Assembly (NCBI GenBank): GCA_025531455.1 | Contig: JAMYHL010000029.1 | Location: forward strand, 496,001-560,000 | Length of the DNA: 64,000 nucleotides | From: Apiotrichum sp. Y4204 | Lineage: Eukaryota > Basidiomycota > Tremellomycetes > Trichosporonales > Trichosporonaceae | Direction of reading: 5' to 3' | Shown: positions 56,813 through 64,000 of the stretch, in pieces | How the letters are laid out: the number at the start of each line of letters is the position of its first letter | Numbering within the stretch: the stretch's first letter is position 1 | Notes under the pieces: model-generated | The model's input: only the letters and a program-made list of their open reading frames with translations | Databases searched by the model: none | Told to the model about the DNA's origin: nothing | Program-made: the position numbers and the translations under genes

Positions 56813-59582
56813 ATGTCCAACTATCCGCACTCGACGCTCGCGACCAGCCTCTCGACATCCCCGTATGGTGAGTAACCCCCGCAAAGGCTCCAAAATTTCG
56901 ACAGAATGCAAGAGGCACGAACGAGCATGCGGGATGGACAGGTGCAGGTGGTACAGAAGGAATTTTTTGCGCATCTGCGAGGGGAATACTTGTACATGTG
57001 CACGCTGCGATAGGGGAGTCGGCCTGAGCGTCGGGCCGGCATGGACTATGCACACCCTGCCGACCGCTGGCGGCTGGCTCCAGGCTGCTGGCTGCTGGCT
57101 CCTGACCTGGCTGCCACCCGCTTGCCCCGGTGGCGTCCTGGTGGCCCGTCTTTGAATAGCGCTGACAGTAGCCCTGCACAACAACCTCGAGGCGCTAATC
57201 CAGCGCTCGCGGACGAACCCGCACGCGGGCCAGGCGCCAGAGGACGACGCGCAGCTGCGGCGACGCCGGCGCTCGAGCGCGGCTACCCGTGCAAGCGTTT
57301 ATACTGATGCGCGGTCGCGCCGCAGTTCCAGGGGAGACACGCTCGATCCGGGGACGGCGCGCTTCCGCCGGCTGAGCGATCGTTCCACTCACTCGGCCCT
57401 CACGGTTACGGACGCGGCGACGGACACGCCGGGCGAGTCAGGCGTGCTGGTCTTTACGCACGACGAGGAAATCCCCACTGACGAGTCTGGGGCGGAACCT
57501 GAGGGCGAGGTTGACGACGACGACCGCCGCGGGTCGCGATGGCGCCGCACGGGGCGATACGGGGCTGTCGGCGTGTCTGAGCCGCTTGCTGCCGGACACC
57601 AGCCTGTGACGCTAAGCGAGCGCGCAACGGCGGGCAACTCGCGATCGAGGAGTAAAGGCCGCACGCCGCCGCGGACAGTGATCCTGCCCATGACGCAGGC
57701 GCGGCGCGATGCGGCGGCAGCGGCGGGCGCGTCTCTCGGTGCGCTTCTGCCCGTGAGCAGCAGCGTCGCGACGGACGACGATATCCACTCTCCCGGCGTG
57801 CCGTCCAGCCCTATGGCGAGCATCAGTCTGCGCGGGCGGAGCTCGGAGCGCCGGCCGATTTCCCCTGTCGTCGCGCTGCGGCCCCTCCCGACGAGCGATT
57901 TCGAGGACTATGACGACGAGGAGGACGCGGAGGATGTGGCTGTCGCGCGCCGTATGGCCCGCCGTGCGAGCTTTGTCCCCGGTGGCGCGGTCACGGGCGA
58001 GTTTCTGTCGTGCGACCCGGCCGAGGAGCTCGATGCCAGCGCCCTCGACCTCCCGGTCGATGAACATGGGCAAGAGGTGCATTCGGCGCGCAAGGCACTC
58101 GCGGCTGAGCTCCCGCTGATTTGCCGCACGACCGTTCCCGTCTTCCTCGCCCAGCTCGCAGAGTACTCGCTCGCGCTCACTGGCGTCATCTCCATCGGCC
58201 ACATTGGTACATTTGAGCTTGCGGCGTCGAGTCTGGCCAACATGACCGCGTCGGTCACCTGTTACTCGATGCTGCAGGGCCTCGCCACCGCGCTGGACAC
58301 ACTCCTCCCCGCGGCGTGGACGAGCTCGGACCCGACCCGTGTCGGTCTCTGGACGCAGCGCATGTTTGTTGTCATGGCCGTCGCCATCCTCCCCATGTTC
58401 TGGATCTGGCTCAACATTGAGCCCATCCTCATCTTCCTCCACCAGAAACCCCGCGTCGCAAAGCTCGCAGGCGACTACCTCCGCTACCTCACCTTTGGCA
58501 TCCCAGGCTACGCGGTCAACATTGTGCTGAAAAAGTACCTCCAGTCGCAGAACATTATGCACATCCCGACATATGTGCTCTTCATCGTCGCCCCGACCAA
58601 TGTGCTCCTCAACTACCTCCTCGTCTGGGGTCCTGACTCGATCCGCCTCGGATTCATTGGTGGTGCCGTCGCTACCTCCATCAGCTTCACCCTCACAGGC
58701 GTCATGCTTCTGATCTACGTCCTGTTTATCGGTCCCCGGGATGCCTTCCACCCGTTTTCGACAAAGGACGCCTTCTCCAAGCTCGGCACGGTCACCTCCC
58801 TGGGCCTCGCTGGAACCATCATGGTGAGTTCCTCTGGATCCCACATTGCTAACTCTCAGCTCTCGTCTGAATGGTGGGCATGGGAGATTTGTGCGCTGGC
58901 TGCGTCGCAGCTGGGTCCCACGACGCTCGCCGCCCAGTCGGTCCTCCTCTCGACGTGCTCGGCGCTTTATCAGTTCCCAGCCGCGCTCGGCGTCGCCTCC
59001 AGCGTCCGCGTCGGCAACCTCCTCGGTGCCGGCCGCGCCTGGGAAGCCAAGTGGGCCTCGCGCGCGTCGTTCATCCTCGCCTTCTGCTTTGCCCTCTTCA
59101 ATAGCACGCTGTGCATCACCTTCCGCCACTCGTGGGGATACATGTTCAACGGCGACGAAGAGGTCGTCGCCATCGTCGCGACAGTCATGCCGTGGATCGG
59201 TCTATTCCAGATCGCGGACGGTATCGCCGGAGCAGCCAACGCCATCCTCCGCGCCCTCGCACTCCACGCAACCGGCGCCCTCCTCAACCTGACAGCATAC
59301 TACGTGATCGGCCTCCCGCTCGGCCTGTGGCTCACCTTTTCCCCGTCCACGCCCTACGGCCTCGTGGGTATCTGGATGGGCCTGACCGCTGCTCTGGTGT
59401 ATGCCTGCGCGGCCGGCGTCTACATTGTCTGGGGCGCGGACTGGGCGCGCGGCGTCGAGCGCGTCCGCGAGCGCCTCGGCCTCTCCCAGCTCCCCCGCGA
59501 TATCAAGTTTGCAGACGAGCCCGAGCCCCGCCCCCTCGACGACGGGGCGGAATCCGACCCCGAGCGCCAGCCGCTCCTCTAG
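56813..59582 (+). CDS. MATE-family multidrug/organic cation transporter
   Basis: Exons: 56813-56867, 57169-58823, 58860-59582; 810 residues. The first 320 residues are a Ser/Arg/Asp-rich cytosolic extension. The membrane core begins near 331 (ELPLICRTTVPVFLAQ) and contains about 12 hydrophobic segments in two similar halves, as in MATE antiporters that expel organic cations in exchange for H+ or Na+. The family blocks LATALDTLLPAAW, PAALGVASSVRVGNLLGAG and GIAGAANAILRA are present. Fungal relatives include yeast Erc1 and YDR338C at the vacuole or plasma membrane. The second intron is only 36 nt, open and in frame; skipping its removal would insert 12 residues into the middle of the transporter. 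The ATG was picked because the upstream exon extends the frame with consistent phase. Confidence 0.88.
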
Positions 59583-60102
59583 GCGAGAACATATCTTTCT
59601 TCCACCCGCAAAACATCTTCAAACCCGTCTGTATTATACCCACTCCCACCGCCCGAGCCCGCACGCTGTACCGGTATCTCCATCGTTCTTGCTCCCCGTA
59701 TCTCGTTTCTCTTAATATATACAGTCCAGTCCCGAATTCTTATAAACCATTGATTATACTATGAAATCCGCCATGCCCCACGACGCTGCCCATAGCCGTA
59801 TGCATTGATGACCCGAGGGGATCGTGGGGGTTGAGCGGCCAGATGCACAGGTGCGCAGGCGCAAGCGCGCAGGCTGCTCGCATGCATGACAAAGTGGCTG
59901 CAGCTGTGGAACAGTGACCTGGCCACCCGGCCACCAGGTTGGAAGGCACTGGGCGCCGGTGGAGAGGATGGAATTCCCTCAGACCAGCCAGGCGCGCAGG
60001 CGCCATGCGCCATGACGCACACGACGCACCACAACACCCGCTCAAACCGCTCACAAAGCATATCCAAGGTCTTCAACACTCTTGTCAACCACACCATCCA
60101 CA
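59583..60102. other. Intergenic between MATE and SDS22 genes
   Basis: 520 bases with the 3' flank of the MATE gene and the SDS22 promoter; no further gene. Confidence 0.55.
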
Positions 60103-61567
60103 ATGTCCGAGCCCACAGAACGCACCGAGGCGTCCAACCCTGCCCCCGACGCCGCCCCGTCCACGGCCGGCTCATCGCGGCCGACAGCCCGTCTCGGCCC
60201 GCAGGAAACGCTCACGGCCCCAATCCACCCGCTAAGCGACGACGAGGACGACGAGGACCTCGCGCCCGCGGGCGACGCGCGCGACGACGACTTTCTCGCT
60301 TCTTATCCCGACGACACGGACGAGCTGCATCTCCAGCACCTCCGGCTGCACAACTCTTCCCTCCTCCCCCTCCGTCTTCCGCGGTTTACAAAGCTCCGCC
60401 GCCTGTGTCTCCGCCAGAACGAGCTCAGCTCCCCGCTCCCGGCTGAATGTCTTGTTTTTCCCGACCTCGAGGAGATTGATCTGTACGATAACCGCCTCGG
60501 GCCCCGGGTCGAGGACGACGAACTGAAGGGTATCCCGAACGTGACGTGAGGCGAATAAGAGTGCTAGCTGCTGACCATGTACAGATCCCTCGACCTGTCG
60601 TTTAACAATATCCGGCACGCGCCGAGCCTCCCCTCGCTGAAAAAGGTCAATGTCATGTATCTCGTGCAGAACAAGATTACGGGGATCGAGGCGGGCCAGC
60701 TCGACTGGTGCGCGGACACGATCACGAGCATCGAGCTCGGGGGGAACCGTCTTCGTGTGAGTCGGCTGGGGAGGGAGGATGGTCGTGATCTGCGTTCCTC
60801 GTAGGATGGGAGGTGCGGGCTACGAGCTTTGTGCTCTATCCTACGTCCCTTCCGCTGTGGATATCACTCACTGTAGGTTATTGAAAACCTCGACAAGCTG
60901 GTGCACCTCACCGAGCTGTGGCTTGGCAAGAACAAGATCCGCGCGCTACAGGTGGGTATCACTGGACTGCTGGGCACGGCTTGTCATTCAGCAGTCCCCA
61001 TGATCCGCTTTGCGCCGTACTCACCACCCCAGAACCTCGACACATTTGTAAACCTCAAGATCCTCTCGATCCAAAGCAATCGCATCACCAAGATGGAGGG
61101 CCTCGAGCACCTCGTCAACCTCGAGGAGCTGTATCTCAGCCACAACGGCCTGACGAAGATTGAGGGCTTGGAGAAGAATGTGAGGAAAAAAACCCCATTT
61201 TTTGCGCTCACACTGCAGCTCAAGCTCCGCACCCTCGACGTCGGCAACAACATGATCTCCGTCGTGGAGGGTATCTCGCACCTCACGCAGCTCGAGGAGT
61301 TCTGGGTACGTGTGTGAATGCTGACTATTCGCTAATTCCAGGCGTCATATAACCAGATTGCGGACCTCCGCGCGCTCGACACGCAGCTCCGCCCGCTGCC
61401 CAACCTCGAGACTGTCTACCTCGAGGGCAACCCGTGCCAGACCAACGACCGCGCAGGATACCGCCGCAAGATCATGCTCGCCCTCCCGCAGGTTAAGCAG
61501 ATTGATGCCACGTGAGTAGCTGCGCGTTGCCATCCGCTGACAGTACAGGTTTGTCAAGCTCTCATAG
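60103..61567 (+). CDS. SDS22: SDS22, LRR regulator of PP1, seven exons
   Basis: Exons: 60103-60545, 60585-60756, 60877-60951, 61033-61179, 61219-61305, 61342-61511, 61549-61567; 370 residues. After an acidic, Thr/Ser-rich N-terminal segment it has a regular series of SDS22-type leucine-rich repeats: LHLQHLRLHNSSL, LTSLDLSFNNI, HLTELWLGKNKIRAL, LKILSIQSNRITKMEGLEHL, LEELYLSHNGLTKIEGLEKN and LRTLDVGNNMISVVEGI. The cap LEGNPCQTNDRAGYRRKI follows. Sds22 assembles and positions the Glc7/PP1 catalytic subunit in the nucleus for mitotic exit and chromosome segregation. The length matches the yeast protein (338). The 39-nt and 81-nt introns are open and in frame. It is convergent with NOSIP, with 136 bases between the stops. 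Confidence 0.93.
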
Positions 61568-61703
61568 ATACGGTTCCGTCTTGCAGTTATGCAGCTCGTG
61601 TAGAGGCGCAGAGTGCGGCAGCCCAAACTGCAGCCCCCGCTCCTTGATACATAGTATTACGCTACGATACATACTTGTGCTGTTACTCCCACAGCATCCA
61701 CAT

Positions 61704-62901
61704 CTAGACCCGGAACGCGACCACGTCCCTCTTGGCCTCTGCCCCGCCCGCAGCGGCAAATCCAGTACCTGCCGTCAGAACTGCACTGCGCTAGCGCCGA
61801 CTCACCCTCCCTGCCAAGCGGCAGCATGCCCTCCTCCTCGACGCGCGCCTCGCAGACACAGCACTGCTTGGCAGGCCGCACAAGCGTATCCGCACAGTGT
61901 TTGCACACGACATGCCCACACACCGCGACCGTGTCCTTGTCCTTCTTCTCCTTCTTCGCCTTCTTCTTGGCCGGTTCGCCCTCCACGGCCGCGCGCGACG
62001 TAAGAAGCACCGCGGGGGTGGCATTACTCAGCTCCCTCGCACACGAAGGACATGCCGGTGTCCCCTTTTCGCCTTGTTTTTCCGTTTCTTTGCCAGGATA
62101 CGTAAACACGACGGGAACGAGGCCCTTTCGCGAAAACGCATGCGGCCTGCCCCCGAGATGACACAGCGTCTGGAGCTTGACGGCCTTGAGCGGCCCGAGG
62201 GGCGCCTCGGGCGCGAGCGACGGCAGCCAGAACGCCGCGAGTTTTGATTTCCGCCCGGCGCTCGCTTCGGCTTCGATCGCGGCCGCGGCGGCGTCCTCTG
62301 CCTCGCGCGCGATACGGTCCACATCCTCGGTACTGATGATCGCCTTTCCGGGGGCTGGACTCGCGGGCGGCGCACCATTCGCACTCCCACTCGCACTCGC
62401 ACTCGCACTCGCACTCGCACTCGCACTCCCACTGCCATTTCCACTTCCACTTCCACTTCCACTTCCACTTCCACTTGCACCAGCGCCCCGCGCCGCCGCC
62501 GCATTACGCGCCGCCGCGAGCCCCATGCCCTTTTCGAAATCCGCGACGACGCGCTCGCGCGCCTTCTCCCTCGCCTGGGCTTTACGCCGCTCATCGTCCG
62601 CCTCCCACGCCGCGAGCTCGGCGCGCTGCGCCTCAATGCCCGCACGCTGCGCCAAGAGATCAGTGTATGCGCATTCACGGCAGTACACATGTCCCGAGGG
62701 ACACGCGACGCCGTCGACTACCCTCACGAGACAGAGGTTGCAGTGGTCGAGGGGCTTCATGCTGTCGTTGCCGATGCGGCGGGCGGCGCCCTCTTTGCGC
62801 AGGAGCTGGCGCTCATAGTATGTCAGATTTGCCTGCTTGGTGTTGCTCTTCGAGTCTGGCGTTAGAGGGACAGAGAGGGGGAACGTACGGGATCGGCCCA
62901 T
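61704..62901 (-). CDS. NOSIP-type zinc-finger/RING protein
   Basis: Exons: 62889-62901, 61806-62855, 61704-61768; 375 residues. The spliced N terminus MGRSHSKSNTKQANLTYYE agrees with the NOSIP family start, and the last exon gives the family C-terminal GFAAAGGAEAKRDVVAFRV. Between these lie the N-terminal zinc finger (CNLCLVRVVDG...CPSGHVYCRECA, about 44-72) and a C-terminal RING/U-box-like half with CPSC and CGHVVCKHC...CCVC. NOSIP proteins are E3 ubiquitin ligases and are also linked to spliceosomes in fungi and animals; which role holds here is not visible. The first intron is only 33 nt, in frame and open. A Gly/Ser/Ala repeat is encoded by a hexanucleotide minisatellite (62380-62480). 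It is divergent from MVD1. Confidence 0.88.
62380..62480. repeat. CACTCG/CACTTC hexanucleotide minisatellite in NOSIP coding exon
   Basis: About 16 six-base units; the first half is CACTCG-like, the second CACTTC-like. On the coding strand they encode alternating Ser-Ala and Ser-Gly. Such arrays readily change length, so this protein linker may be variable between strains. Confidence 0.85.
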
Positions 62902-63335
62902 TGTGAGAATTGCTGTGGTGTTGGAGTGGGTGGGAAGGGTTGGAGGATGGGTTGTAATGTTCGATGCCGGGATGCCTGATGGGTAGAGGTTTGTGGATGG
63001 CATTCAGTGATGGCCGGGATGGACGTCGATGGACAATCATTATTCCACGCTAATATAGCGTGATTTGCACGCTAGGTCTGTGCTATTTCCACGCGACTAC
63101 ACGCTAATATGATCCACGTGCCGCTGATCCATTTAATACTTGGCGCCCTGGGCCTTTGATCGTCGCTCTGCGCCCTCTGCTGCCCCGCGCTCTTCATCCC
63201 CCGCATCGTCCCATCGCGCGCGTGTCAGACACGACAAGAGATTGAGAGCTTGAGAGACATCCAACGGACATTTGTTCAAAAGTTGGCTCTCATTCTTTCT
63301 ACTCTCCATCTCCTCATCGTACCCACTGCAAAAAA
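62902..63335. promoter_or_regulatory. Divergent NOSIP/MVD1 promoter with CACGCTA repeats
   Basis: 434 bases between the two ATGs. The word CACGCTA occurs at 63046-63052, 63068-63074 and 63100-63106, and inverted at 63056-63062. The first and inverted copies form a 17-base palindrome with a 3-base centre. The first and last are followed by ATAT. The arrangement suggests a dimeric regulator of one or both genes; no known factor is assigned. Confidence 0.55.
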
Positions 63336-64000
63336 ATGGTTTACGAGGCAACGGCCACCGCGCCCGTCAACATTGCTTGCATCAAGTGAGTACTTTATTC
63401 TTATCCCATCTGACGGCAAGGTACTGGGGCAAGCGCGACACCAAGCTCATTCTCCCCACCAACTCGTCGCTGTCGGTCACGCTCGACCAGGACCACCTGC
63501 GTTCCACGACGACTTCGCGCTGCGACGCGTCATTTGCTGCTGGCGACCGTCTCTGGCTGAACGGCAAGGAGGAGAGCATCAAGGAGGGTGGACGCCTGCA
63601 CACGTGCATCAAGGAGCTCCGCGGCTGGCGCCGCGACCTCGAGGGCAAGGACGCGGCCGCCGCCAAGATTGCCGACCTCCCGCTCCGCATCGCGTCGTAC
63701 AACAATTTCCCCACCGCAGCCGGCCTCGCCTCCTCTGCTTCCGGCCTTGCCGCCCTCGTCGCCTCCCTCGCTGCGCTGTACGAGCTCCCCCAGTCGCCGA
63801 GCGAGCTGTCCCGCATCGCGCGCCAGGGCTCCGGCTCCGCATGCCGCTCCCTCTTCGGCGGGTTTGTTGCTTGGCGCGAGGGTAAGCTCGCTGACGGATC
63901 CGACTCGCTTGCAGAGGAAGTCGCCTCGCGGGAGCACTGGCCCGAGATGCAGGCGCTGATTTGTGTGGTCTCTGACGCCAAGAAGGGCACTTCGTCCACT
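63336..64000 (+). CDS. MVD1: Diphosphomevalonate decarboxylase, 3' truncated by window
   Basis: Exons: 63336-63385 and 63421 to the window end (frame open at 64000); 210 residues seen out of roughly 390. The enzyme decarboxylates mevalonate diphosphate to isopentenyl diphosphate with ATP in the sterol/isoprenoid pathway, in the cytosol. The N-terminal APVNIACIKYWGKRD, the GHMP-kinase ATP loop NFPTAAGLASSASG and GSGSACRSLFGGFVAW are all conserved, aligning almost directly to yeast Mvd1. The intron is 35 nt, GTGAGT...CAAG. Start chosen by alignment to the yeast N terminus. Confidence 0.96.

Overview
The window is nuclear DNA of a GC-rich filamentous or yeast-like fungus. Protein sequences, tRNA introns, CT-rich leaders and many very short GT-AG introns fit a basidiomycete of the Tremellomycetes; within that class I favour Trichosporonales, but this is an inference from gene style and not a species call. 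There is no sign of prokaryotic, organellar or viral content. Gene models below were built by hand by matching splice sites to reading phase and to family conservation, so exon borders are predictions.

Left part (1-20160): a small secreted cysteine-rich protein, two intron-bearing tRNA genes (Val-AAC on the minus strand, Ile-AAT on the plus strand), a single-exon DUF4246 protein, Cu/Zn superoxide dismutase, VAC14 (scaffold of the PI3P 5-kinase complex, 16 exons), divergent from it a glutamine-rich MED25-like Mediator subunit, and convergent to that quinolinate phosphoribosyltransferase (NAD synthesis).

Middle (20160-28848): about 8.7 kb without a recognisable gene, holding simple repeats, an AT-rich island and, at its right end, a pyrimidine-rich leader-like tract. 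This leads into an intronless 1403-residue LRR-DH-PH Rho exchange factor, which faces a 10-exon SKI3 TPR protein (mRNA surveillance).

Right part (38.5-64 kb): a PAS-kinase-type protein kinase, a second unassigned protein kinase with a DLG motif, an RS/RGG single-RRM splicing-type protein, a 60-residue five-exon HMG/YABBY-like protein, a MATE-family transporter, the PP1 regulator SDS22, a NOSIP-type zinc-finger protein convergent with SDS22, and divergent from NOSIP the start of mevalonate diphosphate decarboxylase, cut by the window edge. These are mostly housekeeping genes with no shared pathway, so no operon-like logic is claimed.

The most distinctive window-wide signal is intron architecture: of 63 introns that I placed, 47 are 33-51 nt long, and nine (33-105 nt) are multiples of three without an in-frame stop, so their retention would insert a short peptide and not break the protein.
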